Assembly: GCF_022179245.1 (NCBI RefSeq)
Contig: NZ_BPQM01000081.1
Location: 1-32,091 of the forward strand
Length of the DNA stretch: 32,091 bases
Direction of reading: 5' to 3'
From: Methylobacterium gregans
GTDB lineage: Bacteria > Pseudomonadota > Alphaproteobacteria > Rhizobiales > Beijerinckiaceae
Shown here: one piece after another, positions 22,594 to 31,695 of the stretch
Position numbering within the stretch: position 1 is the first letter of the stretch
How the letters are laid out: each line of letters starts with the position of its first letter
The notes under the pieces: model-generated
What the model was told of the DNA's origin: nothing
Seen by the model: only the letters and a program-made list of their open reading frames with translations
Database searches by the model: none
Translations under genes and position numbers: made by a program

Positions 22594-23373
22594 CCCGGCT
22601 TCGAACTCTGCTAGCTGGCTCAGCCGCCGGGGCGCCAGGATTCGAAGGCGGTGTCCCCTAAGCGAGATCAGCCCGTCGCGCCGCAGGGCCTGCAGCACAC
22701 GGTTGACGTGGACGCTCGACAGGCCAAGCGTTTCGGCCGGATCCATCTGTGTCAACGGTAGGTCGAACTGACCGTCCGACACGGCGCCGATCGATCCCAG
22801 GCGCTCGAGTAGCTCGCACAGGAGATGTGCCGTGCGCTCGAGACCCGAGCGCATACCGATGTTGGCCACCCACTCGCGGGCCGTCGCCTCTTCGGCCAGC
22901 CGCGCGCGCTGCACCGCAAGCGCGATACGGGGATGGCGTCCGAGCAGGTCAAGGTAGGCCGCGCGCGGGACCTTGGCGATGCGACAAGGGCTGAGGGTCT
23001 CGATTGCGTGGTCGAGCGGGTATCCGTGGAGTGCGCCGCGATCACACAGATCGCCCGGGAGGAGATAAGCCAGGATCTGGCGCCGGCCGGATGCGCGGCG
23101 TTTGGACCGGCCGGCGAACCCTGCGAGCACAATGAGCGCGTGGTCGACCACGCATTCCTGCTCCGCGAGAACGGTGTGCCGCTCAATCGGCCTCGCATAG
23201 CCGGTCAGACCGACGAGCGCCGCTCGATCCTGCTCCGTCAGCGGTGCGAAGCCGTCGAGCTTGCACAACAGGGTACGGACAAGCCCGCCTCCTTCCGGAG
23301 CCGGGCACTCCGGTCCGCGGGCACTGTCAGTAACGACGAGCTCCTTCAAGGCGGTCGGGGCGAATGTCTCCAT
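22585..23373 (-). CDS. Crp/Fnr-family transcriptional regulator
   Basis: This 262-residue protein has a cyclic-nucleotide-binding-like beta-roll at about 35-150 (LTEQDRAALVGL, HTVLAEQECVVDHALIVLAGFAGRSK, ILAYLLPGDLCDRG), a long dimerisation helix, and a C-terminal winged helix at about 205-255 (LPLTQMDPAETLGLSSVHVNRVLQALRRDGLI). No four-cysteine cluster of the Fnr type is seen and the cAMP-contact residues are not clearly conserved, so the ligand is unknown. The start at 23373 has GGAGC upstream. It lies 67 bp downstream of the channel gene on the same strand, so it may be cotranscribed with the channel and the two tiny ORFs. Confidence 0.9.
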   Translation of the reverse strand: METFAPTALKELVVTDSARGPECPAPEGGGLVRTLLCKLDGFAPLTEQDRAALVGLTGYARPIERHTVLAEQECVVDHALIVLAGFAGRSKRRASGRRQILAYLLPGDLCDRGALHGYPLDHAIETLSPCRIAKVPRAAYLDLLGRHPRIALAVQRARLAEEATAREWVANIGMRSGLERTAHLLCELLERLGSIGAVSDGQFDLPLTQMDPAETLGLSSVHVNRVLQALRRDGLISLRGHRLRILAPRRLSQLAEFEAGYL

Positions 23374-23440
23374 CGGGCTTGCTCCAGAACGGGTGCACTA
23401 TTCATCCGTCTCTGCGGGGCGCGTACATCCGTCTCGTCCC

Positions 23441-24538
23441 TTAGGGGTTCTCCGGTCGGTGCGCTTCGATGTCCTCGGTTCGGTAGGCCATCGCCGGGGC
23501 AAGTCGAGCGATGTGGGGCCACCATTGAGCGCGAAAGTCGAGGTAAGCCTGAGCCGCCATCTCCTCCTTCGCAACCGGTATGCCTGCCTCGGCAAGACGT
23601 GCCACCGTCCCCTCCCAATGAGTGCGCAATCTCTTACACTCGTGAGGATCCATGGTCCTGGCGATCACCGGATCGCCCGGCAGGAAAGCCGCTTCGAGCG
23701 TGACGACCAGCATCTGGGCCCCCCGCCAGAGCGCCTCGACCGCTGCGGCGTCCTTCAACCACGCCGTATCCTCGCCTGCGAGCGTGCTACGGATCAGCGA
23801 TACTGTATCGAGGGCAAGCTGGGCCTGCGCCGAGACTGAGTAGTAAGGTTGCCGGAAACGGAAATAGAACAGGACTGGGTAGAAGTGGTGCGTTTCCTTC
23901 ATCGCGGCCATCTCGTTGCTGAGTGTGACGAGATGACTGTAGCCGGCGCTGAACTGTGCCCGCGGTCCGAGGCGCGCCAGCAACTCGCCCGCGTCGGAGG
24001 TCTCACCCGAGAGGATGTGAAACTGCAGACCGAGCGCGTTGCGCTGCCTCAAGGCGCCGTAGACCTGCATGATGTAGGCCAGGACCAGAGAGGTCACCGA
24101 CATCCCGATCAGAGAGTTCACCAAGTAGACAATGCGGTAGGCATCGCTCGTTGGCCTGAAGTCGCTAGCCCCAACAATAGCCATGCTACTGCCCCCAGCG
24201 TAGAGGGCGGTCAGCAAGTCTGTGGGTGTCGCGCCGTTGCCTGCCTGCACCCCTGTCCCGAGCCCCGGATGTATGACGAGCCCAGCGCCGAGAGTCAGGC
24301 CGAAGGCCCAGAGCAGCACGTAGAGGAGGAGGATCGCCGGCCCGCAGAAGGACAGCACCGTCCCGCGTCGCGCACCGGCCGCCTCTGCAGCGCGGCGAAA
24401 GGCGATCCAGGCGACCCGTGCGGCGCGCTCGGCGATCAGCCCGGTGCCGATGCGAGCGTAGAGAACGGTCAGGAACACGTCGAGGAGGACGCCCCCCATC
24501 ACGAGGGCGCCCAAGGCGCTTTCGAGGACGGGCACCAT
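23441..24538 (-). CDS. Potassium-channel-family membrane protein with atypical filter
   Basis: This 365-residue protein has an N-terminal TM (about 5-28), TM2 (65-90), a pore loop (about 105-122) and TM3 (134-160), followed by a soluble domain of about 200 residues. The pore region reads LLTALYAGGSSMAIVGASDF; ordinary bacterial K+ channels have T-x-G-Y-G-D here, so Tyr-Gly is replaced by Ala-Ser. The segment after the pore (LALGLQFHILSGETSDAGELLARL-like) matches the 'LDaraGsppta.ell' style of a bacterial channel family, recalled rather than searched. Selectivity is therefore uncertain: it may be non-selective, carry another ion, or not conduct. It follows two tiny ORFs by 13 bp and precedes a Crp-like gene. 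Family assignment is moderately confident. Confidence 0.75.
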   Translation of the reverse strand: MVPVLESALGALVMGGVLLDVFLTVLYARIGTGLIAERAARVAWIAFRRAAEAAGARRGTVLSFCGPAILLLYVLLWAFGLTLGAGLVIHPGLGTGVQAGNGATPTDLLTALYAGGSSMAIVGASDFRPTSDAYRIVYLVNSLIGMSVTSLVLAYIMQVYGALRQRNALGLQFHILSGETSDAGELLARLGPRAQFSAGYSHLVTLSNEMAAMKETHHFYPVLFYFRFRQPYYSVSAQAQLALDTVSLIRSTLAGEDTAWLKDAAAVEALWRGAQMLVVTLEAAFLPGDPVIARTMDPHECKRLRTHWEGTVARLAEAGIPVAKEEMAAQAYLDFRAQWWPHIARLAPAMAYRTEDIEAHRPENP

Positions 24539-24551
24539 GATCAGCCTGTCG

Positions 24552-24761
24552 CTAAAGCTTGCGCGCCGCGAGGCGCAACTCTCGCGGCGAACCGGCCGCG
24601 GCCATTAGCGTTCCCGCGGTATTTGCCCTAGGACAGACCCTATGAGGCCGGGGAGGCGTCAGATCGTCGAAGTTCCGCCCCGCCAGCGACCTGACTAGCA
24701 CCGCGGGCTCGATGTTCAGCCGATAGAGCAGATCGACGGCGCTCCAGAAGGCTCTCCTCAT
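24552..24761 (-). CDS. Small ORF of 69 residues, unknown
   Basis: The ATG at 24761 overlaps the TGA of the preceding 32-residue ORF by the ATGA arrangement. The product starts MRRAFWSAVDLLYRLNIEPA and continues VLVRSLAGRNFDDLTPP, amphipathic and plausible as a folded peptide, then a basic tail rich in Arg and Ala. No family is recognised. It ends 13 bp before the channel gene and includes a strong hairpin (24564-24589) in its last codons. The translational coupling and linkage argue that it is real, but there is no homology evidence, and a leader-type regulatory role is possible. Confidence 0.5.
   Translation of the reverse strand: MRRAFWSAVDLLYRLNIEPAVLVRSLAGRNFDDLTPPRPHRVCPRANTAGTLMAAAGSPRELRLAARKL
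24564..24589. repeat. Nine-bp inverted repeat upstream of the channel gene
   Basis: CGCCGCGAG (24564-24572) and CTCGCGGCG (24581-24589) form a perfect nine-pair GC-rich stem with an eight-base loop. It lies at the end of the 69-residue ORF and 26 bp before the channel ATG. It could act as an attenuator or mask the channel's ribosome-binding site (inference). Confidence 0.55.
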
Positions 24762-24856
24762 CTCAGGGCACCGCGTTGGTCGAGCACCTTCTCGACAGAC
24801 GCAAGGGCGTCGCGCGCGAGCGCGTCTTGGTCCACCTCCGAGAGGATATCGGTCAT
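24758..24856 (-). CDS. Tiny ORF of 32 residues at the head of the channel cluster
   Basis: ATG at 24856 is preceded by AAGGAGG, a near-perfect Shine-Dalgarno sequence but only two bases from the ATG. The product is acidic and helical in look: MTDILSEVDQDALARDAL, then ASVEKVLDQRGALR. Its stop overlaps the next ORF (ATGA). No family is recognised. Overlap with the next frame suggests coupled translation of the 32-aa, 69-aa and channel products. It was read directly from the sequence because it is short. Whether it encodes a working peptide or a translation leader is open. Confidence 0.45.
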   Translation of the reverse strand: MTDILSEVDQDALARDALASVEKVLDQRGALR

Positions 24857-25168
24857 AGCCTCCTTTGGATCGACGGTCGGCCGGCACGCGCCTCGTGCGT
24901 CAGAGCGTCGGAGCGATGGCCAGAGACGATCCGGATGAATCCGTAGGTCCGACGCGATGCCGCTCTGTGGTAAGTGCGCCCTTCACGGCCAGAGATGGCC
25001 GCGCTCAAGCCGGAGGTTCCCTAAGGGTTCATCCGTGGGAACGAGGCCGGCACGGCCCGGTTCGCCTCGTTGCGATCCCGACCACCATCCCCGCGAGCGT
25101 TCAAGCCTGGAAGCACCGTACCGCTTCGGAACTGGCTCTCGCACCTCAGACGATGGGAGAAGAAGGCT
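24857..25168. other. Divergent promoter region
   Basis: This 312-bp gap separates the leftward small-ORF/channel cluster from the rightward alcohol dehydrogenase. It presumably holds both promoters. No clear -35/-10 pairs or repeats could be fixed by eye. Confidence 0.5.
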
Positions 25169-26344
25169 ATGCGAGCCCTGGTTTGGCATGGGAAGGAAGA
25201 TATCCGCTGCGACACCGTCTCCGATCCGGAGATCGAAGACGGGCGTGACGTCATCGTCAAAGTCACGAGCTGCGCGATCTGCGGCTCTGATCTCCACCTG
25301 TTTCACAACTTTATTCCCGCCATGCTTCCCGGAGACGTGCTAGGTCACGAGACCATGGGTGAGGTCGTCGAGACCGGACGCGGGCTCAACGGCAACCTGA
25401 AAAAGGGCGACCGGGTCGTGGTGCCTTTCACCATTGTCTGCGGCGAATGCGACCAGTGCAAGCGCGGCTACTTCTCTGTCTGTCAGAGAAGCAACCGCAA
25501 GAAGCACCTTGCCGATAAAGTCTTCGGCCACACCACCGCAGGACTTTTCGGCTATTCGCACCTCACCGGGGGCTATCCCGGCGGCCAGGCCGAGTACCTG
25601 CGCGTGCCCTTCGCCGACGCGACAGTCCAGAAGGTGCCGGAGGGCATTCCCGACGAGAAACTGCTCTTCCTATCGGACATCTTCCCAACGGGTTGGCAGG
25701 CGGCCGTGCAGGCCGACATCCAGCCGACCGACACCGTGGCCATCTGGGGGTGCGGCCCGGTCGGCCAGATGACGATCCGCTCGGCCGTCCTCCTGGGGGC
25801 CCAGCAGGTCGTCGCTATCGACCACCTGCCCGAGCGCTTGGAGATGGCCGAAGCGGGCGGCGCCCTTACCATCAATTTCGACGAGGAGAACGTCGTCGAG
25901 CGGCTGAACGAGCTGACCGGCGGCGAGGGGCCGGAAAAGTGCATCGATTGCATCGGTATGGAAAGCCACGTCACGCCCGCCATGCCGGATACGGTCTACG
26001 ACCGGGCCAAGCAGATCCTCCTTGCCGAGAGCGACAGGCCGCATGTGCTGCGTGAGATGATCTACGTGTGCCGGCCCGGTGGCCTGATCTCGATCCCGGG
26101 CGTCTACGGCGGCTTGGCCGACAAGATCCCGATGGGCGCGGCGATGAACAAGGGGCTGACGTTCCGCATGGGGCAGACGCACGTCCAGCGCTGGACCGCA
26201 GACCTCCTGCGCCGGATCGAGGAGGAGCAGATCGACCCCTCTTTCGTCATCACGCACGAGGTCCCGCTCGACAAAGGACCTGAGATGTACCGCACGTTCC
26301 GCGACAAGCAGGACAGCTGCATCAAGGTCGTTCTCAAACCCTGA
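25169..26344 (+). CDS. Zinc-dependent alcohol dehydrogenase (MDR family)
   Basis: This 391-residue protein starts at an ATG preceded by AGAAGAAGG; the frame extends 33 residues upstream without family-like sequence. The catalytic zinc site is supported by C38 in CAICGSD and H60-E61 in LGHE. The structural zinc cluster is C91, C94, C97 and C105 ([15 protein letters not shown]). The Rossmann motif GCGPVG lies at about 194-199. The length and the [10 protein letters not shown] region resemble the group that includes glutathione-independent formaldehyde dehydrogenases and related MDR enzymes. The likely reaction is NAD(P)-linked oxidation of an alcohol or aldehyde; the substrate is unknown. It is followed 20 bp later by a small membrane protein gene, so the two are probably cotranscribed. 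Confidence 0.92.
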   Translation: MRALVWHGKEDIRCDTVSDPEIEDGRDVIVKVTSCAICGSDLHLFHNFIPAMLPGDVLGHETMGEVVETGRGLNGNLKKGDRVVVPFTIVCGECDQCKRGYFSVCQRSNRKKHLADKVFGHTTAGLFGYSHLTGGYPGGQAEYLRVPFADATVQKVPEGIPDEKLLFLSDIFPTGWQAAVQADIQPTDTVAIWGCGPVGQMTIRSAVLLGAQQVVAIDHLPERLEMAEAGGALTINFDEENVVERLNELTGGEGPEKCIDCIGMESHVTPAMPDTVYDRAKQILLAESDRPHVLREMIYVCRPGGLISIPGVYGGLADKIPMGAAMNKGLTFRMGQTHVQRWTADLLRRIEEEQIDPSFVITHEVPLDKGPEMYRTFRDKQDSCIKVVLKP

Positions 26345-26364
26345 CACTTCGAGAGAGAGAGACC

Positions 26365-26964
26365 ATGACGAACATCGCAAGCCTCGCAAACCTCTCGAAC
26401 ATCACGCGCTCCGAGGGCGATCCGAAAGTCCTCCGGTCCGGCCCGAGTTCCCGCGGCGTACCGGACAGCCTCGCCAAAGGACTCGGCTGGTTCAGCCTCG
26501 CTCTCGGTCTCACCGAGCTTTTCGCGCCCCATCGCATCACGCGGGCGCTCGGGATGGAGGGCAAGGAGGCCTTGGTGCGCGTCTACGGAGCGCGCGAGAT
26601 CGGCAGCGGCATCCTCTCGCTCTCCGTCGACAAGAATCTCGGGCTCTGGAGCCGGGTCGCCGGCGACGGCCTCGACATCGCGACCGTGATGACGGCGCTT
26701 CGGCCGGACAACCCGAAGCGGGACAATGTCGTAGTCGCTTTGGCGCTCCTGCTCGGCATCACGGCGGTTGACCTGATTGATGCTCAAGCCAGCACGGCGC
26801 GGCACAGCCGCGGGGTGGGTCGGAAACGATCCTACCGGGATCGCAGCGGATTTCCGCGCGGCGTCCAGGCGTCCCGCGGCGCTGCCCGGGATTTCAAGAC
26901 ACCGCCCGACCTGCGGCATGCTCCGCCGCTAGCCGCAGTCTCGCAGCGTACATCGGTCGCTTGA
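26365..26964 (+). CDS. Small membrane protein of the cyclase/dehydrase-associated type
   Basis: This 199-residue protein starts 20 bp after the dehydrogenase. Residues about 34-145 contain two or three hydrophobic segments (LAKGLGWFSLALGLTELFAP; VVVALALLLGITAVDLI) and the conserved-looking stretch EALVRVYGAREIGSGILSL. Similar domains often precede an SRPBCC cyclase/dehydrase domain in longer proteins. Here the SRPBCC part is absent and the last 55 residues are a basic, probably disordered tail. The upstream AGAGAGAGAG run includes the ribosome-binding site. The function is unknown. Confidence 0.7.
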   Translation: MTNIASLANLSNITRSEGDPKVLRSGPSSRGVPDSLAKGLGWFSLALGLTELFAPHRITRALGMEGKEALVRVYGAREIGSGILSLSVDKNLGLWSRVAGDGLDIATVMTALRPDNPKRDNVVVALALLLGITAVDLIDAQASTARHSRGVGRKRSYRDRSGFPRGVQASRGAARDFKTPPDLRHAPPLAAVSQRTSVA

Positions 26965-27142
26965 GTCAGGCCTGGCTTGGCCGAGGGTCTTCGCTCACGG
27001 AGCAGCCCTCAGCCTCGCGAGCGCGAGGATTCATGCCTGACAGCGTACCCTTGAGGAGGCACCTGTTCGGCGGCGCTCCCTGTCGTCAGCGCATGGTCCC
27101 GCTCACGAGAGTGGAATCCGCGCGACGTCCATCGGTGAGTTC

Positions 27143-27161
27143 ATGGCTGAGACTCAGCCAT
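27143..27161. terminator. Palindrome at a convergent junction
   Basis: ATGGCTGAG (27143-27151) and CTCAGCCAT (27153-27161) are exact inverted repeats around one base. As RNA this would fold to about seven or eight pairs. It spans the stop codon of the AraC-family gene (27154-27156) at the convergent junction with the membrane-protein gene and is a possible two-way terminator. Confidence 0.4.
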
Positions 27162-28188
27162 CTTGCCTTACGCGGCGACGATGCTCGCTGGGCAACACGC
27201 TGTAGGCAGCTTTGAACCGCCGGCCGAAATGCGTCATGTCGGCAAATCCCCAACCATAGGCGATCTCGCTCACGCTCCGCCCCGTTTGCGATGGATCTTC
27301 AAGCGCCTGACGGCAGCGAGCGAGACGCTTCGCCTGGATGAGCTGCACGATCGATGTGCTGTCTTCGGCGAGCACCTCATTGGCGTATCGCACGCTGACT
27401 CCGGCTGCACGTGCGACCGTGCTAGCGTCGAGATTTCGGTCAGCCAAGCGCGCTTCTACAGCAGCCCGTACCCGGACCCTGACAAGTGAGCGGGCTGACG
27501 TGGTGCGCGCTTTCTCCTTTCCCATAGTCATGCCGACCGAGAGGGTGATCAGATCGAGCAGGTGCGTCTCAAGAAGCACCCCGGCGGTCGAGCCAAGGTC
27601 TTGCGTATGAGATGGCAACATCGCGAGGGTCTGCGATAGCAAACTGTTCTCGGCAGTGGACGGCTCGATAGCACGAGCTGTCAATTCCCGTGTCTGTCCT
27701 AAGCGAGCTTCCAACGGCTGCCGCGGGACCTTCAGAACGAGCACCTGGGAATTTTCCGAGAACCGTCCTTGATACGGCAATCGGGGGTCGAGCAACGTGA
27801 TATGACCGGGCTCCAGCACCACTTGGCGGCTGTCCTGATCGAGAGCGAGGCGCCCACCGAATTGTCGGCAAACGAACAGTTCATCGGTGTTCGTGAGATC
27901 GATATGACAGCGTGCGTGGGTGACCGACATGTCCGAGTTCTGGAATAGGACAAGCCCGATGGAGCCGACCGAGCCCGCCCGGAGCTCAGCCTGAAACGTG
28001 TTCCGGCACTTCGGCGTGGAGGTGTGGTCGGCGACATCCTTCCGAGCAACTTCGTGCCAGAAATCAAATCGATCGCGCGGGTGTAACTGCCCTGTCGAGG
28101 AAACGGTTTTCACATCGCCTCCGCTCGCTCGATGAGCCGATGATAAGCGCTGCCTCAGCCGATCCGAGTCCTCGCCATCATGGTTCAT
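27154..28188 (-). CDS. AraC-family transcriptional regulator
   Basis: This 344-residue protein has an N-terminal AraC_binding_2-like sensor domain at about 35-180 (HPRDRFDFWHEVARKDV, then VVLEPGHITLLDPRLPYQG, a cupin-type strand) and a C-terminal double helix-turn-helix at about 235-338 (VRAAVEARLADRNLDASTVARAAGVSVRYANEVL; GRSVSEIAYGWGFADMTHFGRRFKAAYSVLPSEHRRR). This layout is that of the FeaR/NahR-type AraC regulators, which often respond to aromatic or small organic compounds. The start at 28188 is an ATG. It diverges from the MucR-like gene across 281 bp and converges on the dehydrogenase unit. Targets are not evident. Confidence 0.9.
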   Translation of the reverse strand: MNHDGEDSDRLRQRLSSAHRASGGDVKTVSSTGQLHPRDRFDFWHEVARKDVADHTSTPKCRNTFQAELRAGSVGSIGLVLFQNSDMSVTHARCHIDLTNTDELFVCRQFGGRLALDQDSRQVVLEPGHITLLDPRLPYQGRFSENSQVLVLKVPRQPLEARLGQTRELTARAIEPSTAENSLLSQTLAMLPSHTQDLGSTAGVLLETHLLDLITLSVGMTMGKEKARTTSARSLVRVRVRAAVEARLADRNLDASTVARAAGVSVRYANEVLAEDSTSIVQLIQAKRLARCRQALEDPSQTGRSVSEIAYGWGFADMTHFGRRFKAAYSVLPSEHRRRVRQDG

Positions 28189-28469
28189 ATGGGCATCAGG
28201 TAGCCTGAAGGCACCTGGCTCCGCCAGATCAGAGCTTGAGAATCACATGGCGCGATGCCTGCCAGACACACCGCGATTGGCTCCTCGGAAACGGACGACC
28301 CTAGCCGCGCCAACCTAAGTCGCGCTGGAATTGCTTGATCGCACTCATCTGGCGAATCGGCCGCTCAGGAGCCGACGCCTGCGAACCAGCAAAGAACGAA
28401 CCGAAGGGGTCCGTCATCTGCGGCGCAGCCAAGAAGCCCCGCTACCCAGTGCCCGAGGAAATTAGCCCC

Positions 28470-28922
28470 ATGGTGACCCCAATCCGGAACGGCTCATCCA
28501 GCTTGGTTGAACTCGCCGGCATCGTCGTCTCGGCCTATGTCTCAAACAACCCGGTACCACTGTCTGAGCTTCCGAAGCTTATTGACCGGGTCCATGCGGC
28601 TCTGAACGAGATCATGAACGCGGATGCGGTGCAGAGGACCACCGAGCTCGAAGAAAAGGCGACGCCTGAAGAGATTCAAAACTCGATTACCCCGGATGCG
28701 CTGATCAGCTTCATCGACGGCAAGCCTTACAAGACGCTCAAGAGGCACCTGGCCGGACACGGCCTCGATCCATTCAGCTACCGTAAGCGCTACGGCCTAC
28801 CTGCAGACTACCCTATGGTCGCACTGAACTATGCTATGCGACGCTCCGAAATTGCGAGAGGAATTACACTCGGCATCTACGGCGGGCGCAGCAATCAACC
28901 CAGGAGTGGCGCGCGCCACTGA
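28470..28922 (+). CDS. MucR/Ros-family regulator lacking the zinc cysteine
   Basis: This 150-residue protein starts at an ATG with GAGGAA upstream; the longer frame adds unrelated sequence. It carries the MucR N-terminal LVELAGIVVSAYVSNNPVP and the C-terminal DNA-binding region IDGKPYKTLKRHLAGHGLDPFSYRKRYGLPADYPMVALNY. In MucR the zinc ligands are Cys, Asp and two His. Here the Cys position is S80, while D83, H93 and H97 remain, so it probably does not bind zinc in the usual way. Some rhizobial paralogues are known to fold without zinc. MucR proteins act as global nucleoid-type repressors of exopolysaccharide, motility and cell-cycle genes. Confidence 0.9.
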   Translation: MVTPIRNGSSSLVELAGIVVSAYVSNNPVPLSELPKLIDRVHAALNEIMNADAVQRTTELEEKATPEEIQNSITPDALISFIDGKPYKTLKRHLAGHGLDPFSYRKRYGLPADYPMVALNYAMRRSEIARGITLGIYGGRSNQPRSGARH

Positions 28923-29301
28923 CTGACTGAGGCTCCCTGGCGCGCGAAGACCATCCCGCCGTCGATTTGCCGATCACAAGGGCACTCAATCCGCGCTGCT
29001 CATAGCGGATGCTCAAAAATCGTTTATCTTGCTGTTCCCTTCAACGATCAACGGCTATCGACGGCCGACATGGCAGAAATTTCCAACAATGATGTAGCAT
29101 TTCTCGTCCGTGATATCGAAAATCCAAGTGTGTTAACTTATCCCGCAGGACGTCGATGGCGGGAATTTTCACGTCGTAGATTGTTCCGCCAAGGGCAAAA
29201 TGTACCGCTGGACAAGGCTCCGCATCCTGATCTCCTTTCCTGCGTTCCCCAGTCCGGATAACATCCGCTCATGGTTGAGTTGATTCCATTGCATCGGAGG
29301 C
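28923..29301. other. Short spacer before the MHYT kinase
   Basis: This 379-bp gap holds a 63-codon plus-strand frame without a ribosome-binding site. A minus-strand stretch looks protein-like but has no start codon after an in-frame stop. No gene is called. GGAGG lies just before the next start. Confidence 0.45.
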
Positions 29302-31695
29302 ATGGATGCGGCCGATACGCACAGGCATACCGAATACGTGATGCTCAGCCCGCGAGGGCGGGATTCGGATCGCGTTCCTAGAATGGTTCACGCTGGCACC
29401 CACGACACTGTCCTCGTCGCTCTCTCCGTCTCGATTGCGGCCGCGGCATCCTATACCGCGCTCGACCTCGCCACACGCATGCGTGCCGCCTCCGGCTGGT
29501 CCTGCTATGCGTGGCTCATCGCCGCCGCCATCGCGATGGGCGGTGGCGTCTGGTCGATGCACTTCGTCGCCATGCTGGCCTTCAGTCTGCCGGGCCTTGA
29601 CGTCGGCTTCGACCTGCGCCTCACGCTCCTCTCGCTCGCTCTGCCCATCGCGGTCACGGGGCTCGGCTTCCTCGTGGGCAACCGGGCCGGCGCAGGACCG
29701 GTGGCTCTGTGTCTGAGCGGTCTTGTGATGGGCCTCGGCATCGCCGGCATGCACTACACCGGCATGGCCGCGATGCGCCTGCCGGCAGGCCTGCACCATG
29801 ACCATCTCTGGGTCGCCGTCTCGATCCTCGTCGCTATCGGCGCAGCTGTCGCCGCACTCTGGCTCGCCTTCAAGCAGACGGACGTCAAGCAACGGCTCCT
29901 CGCTTCCGGCACCATGGGTCTGGCCGTCTCGGGCATGCACTACGCGGCGATGCAGGGAGCCGTGTTCAGTTCAAGCGCTCCGATCGACCATGCACTCGGC
30001 AGCGCCAGTGTCAGCCAGACGCATCTCGCGCTCTGGGTTACTGGGACGACCTTTCTGATCCTCGTGCTGGCTCTCTCGGCCGCCATGTTCGACCGGCACC
30101 TCCAGCAGGCGTCCAAGCGCGAGGCAGAGGCGCTGCGCACGAGCGAGGAGCGCTTCCGCCTCCTGTTTCAGAGCGTGAGCGACTATGCCATCTTCATGCT
30201 CGATCCCGATGGCCGGATCGCCAACTGGAACACGGGGGCCGAGCGCATCAAGGGCTACAGGGCCGACGAGATCGTGGGCAGCCACCTATCGTGCTTCTAC
30301 CTGCAGGAGGACCTGCAAGCCGGCGAACCCGCAGCCGCGCTCGAGACGGCGGCGCGGGAAGGGCGCTTCGAGGCCGAAGGATGGCGGAGGCGAAAGGACG
30401 GCAGCCGCTTCTGGGCCAACGCGGTCATCCAGGCAATCCGCAGCGAGGCGGGACAGCTCGTCGGCTACGCCAAGGTCACGCGCGACATCACCGAGCGCAA
30501 GCAGGCGCAGGAGGCGCTGGATCAAGCGCGCGAGGCCCTCGCTCAGGCCCAGAAGATGGAGACCGTCGGGCAGCTCACAGGAGGCGTGGCGCACGATTTC
30601 AATAACTTGCTCATGGCCGTCCTTGGCAGCCTCGAACTGCTGAGGAAGCGGCTGCCGGACGATCCGAAGGCCACGCGCCTTCTCGACAACGCCGTTCAGG
30701 GCGCGCAGCGTGGCGCCGCCCTGACGCAACGCATGTTGGCCTTCGCGCGGCGGCAGGAACTCAAGCCCGAGGTTGTCGACCTACCCGATCTGGTCCGGGG
30801 CATGACCGACCTGCTCCAACGCTCGATCGGACCGAGCGTGCGCATCGAAACCTGCTTTCCGTTGGGCCTGCCGCGGGTACTGGTGGATGCACATCAGTGC
30901 GAGCTCGCGCTTCTCAATCTCACAGTGAATGCACGCGACGCCATGCCGGAGGGCGGCACGATCACGATCGCAGGTCGTGAAGCGAGCAGCGAAGATGTGG
31001 GGAGCCTGCCGGAAGGCCGCTACGTCTGCCTCTCCGTGACGGATACCGGCACCGGCATGGACGCCGAGACCCTGGCCCGCGCGCAAGAGCCGTTCTTCAC
31101 CACCAAGGGCGTGGGCAAGGGCACGGGCCTCGGCCTGCCGATGGTTCAGGGCTTGGCCGCACAATCGCGCGGGCGTCTCTTGCTCAGGAGCGGCTTGGGC
31201 GAGGGCACGACGGCAGAGATGTGGCTACCGATGGCCGAAGCGTCGTCACATTGCGAAGAGGCTTTAAGCCTCCCCGTGCAGCCGCAGGCGTCGGCACGAT
31301 CGTTGACGGTGCTGGTGGTGGACGACGATCCTCTGGTGTTGGAGAGCACGGTAGCGATGCTGGAGGATCTGGGTCATCGCGCGATCGGAGTCCGTTCGGG
31401 GCAGGAGGCTTTGGACCTCCTGCGGCGGACGCGCGGATTGGATCTCGTCATCACCGACCAAGCCATGCCGGGCATGACCGGTACACAATTGGCAGCTCAG
31501 ATCGCGGTCGAGCGTTCCGCGATGCCGATCATATTGGCATCGGGCCACGCGGAAGCGCCGATCGAACCGCATCAGCCTCTGCTACGCCTCAGCAAGCCCT
31601 TTGATCAAAACGCTCTAGGCCTCGCGACTACTCAGGCTACTTGTCTTGACCTGGCCAGTGTTTCTGAAGGGGCGCCACCCAGCAAGCTCACTTGA
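29302..31695 (+). CDS. MHYT-PAS hybrid histidine kinase
   Basis: This 797-residue membrane kinase has an N-terminal MHYT sensor with the three motif copies MHFVAM (86-91), MHYTGM (150-155) and MHYAAM (212-217) across about seven membrane segments (about 35-262). A PAS domain follows at about 282-398 (VTRDITERK end), then HisKA with H431 in [11 protein letters not shown], an ATPase domain ([26 protein letters not shown]), and a C-terminal receiver with D719 (VITDQAMPG) and SKPF. MHYT domains are proposed to bind copper and sense O2, CO or NO through conserved His and Met (established family proposal, not shown here). ATG 29302 has GGAGG only one base upstream; M28 at 29383 is an alternative start. 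It is a lone gene with no output regulator beside it. Confidence 0.93.
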   Translation: MDAADTHRHTEYVMLSPRGRDSDRVPRMVHAGTHDTVLVALSVSIAAAASYTALDLATRMRAASGWSCYAWLIAAAIAMGGGVWSMHFVAMLAFSLPGLDVGFDLRLTLLSLALPIAVTGLGFLVGNRAGAGPVALCLSGLVMGLGIAGMHYTGMAAMRLPAGLHHDHLWVAVSILVAIGAAVAALWLAFKQTDVKQRLLASGTMGLAVSGMHYAAMQGAVFSSSAPIDHALGSASVSQTHLALWVTGTTFLILVLALSAAMFDRHLQQASKREAEALRTSEERFRLLFQSVSDYAIFMLDPDGRIANWNTGAERIKGYRADEIVGSHLSCFYLQEDLQAGEPAAALETAAREGRFEAEGWRRRKDGSRFWANAVIQAIRSEAGQLVGYAKVTRDITERKQAQEALDQAREALAQAQKMETVGQLTGGVAHDFNNLLMAVLGSLELLRKRLPDDPKATRLLDNAVQGAQRGAALTQRMLAFARRQELKPEVVDLPDLVRGMTDLLQRSIGPSVRIETCFPLGLPRVLVDAHQCELALLNLTVNARDAMPEGGTITIAGREASSEDVGSLPEGRYVCLSVTDTGTGMDAETLARAQEPFFTTKGVGKGTGLGLPMVQGLAAQSRGRLLLRSGLGEGTTAEMWLPMAEASSHCEEALSLPVQPQASARSLTVLVVDDDPLVLESTVAMLEDLGHRAIGVRSGQEALDLLRRTRGLDLVITDQAMPGMTGTQLAAQIAVERSAMPIILASGHAEAPIEPHQPLLRLSKPFDQNALGLATTQATCLDLASVSEGAPPSKLT

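Noticed and set aside
29070..29261. 63-codon plus-strand ORF and a protein-like minus-strand frame
   Set aside because: The plus frame has no ribosome-binding site. The minus frame (GGTIYDVKIPAIDVL...) has no start codon after its upstream stop.
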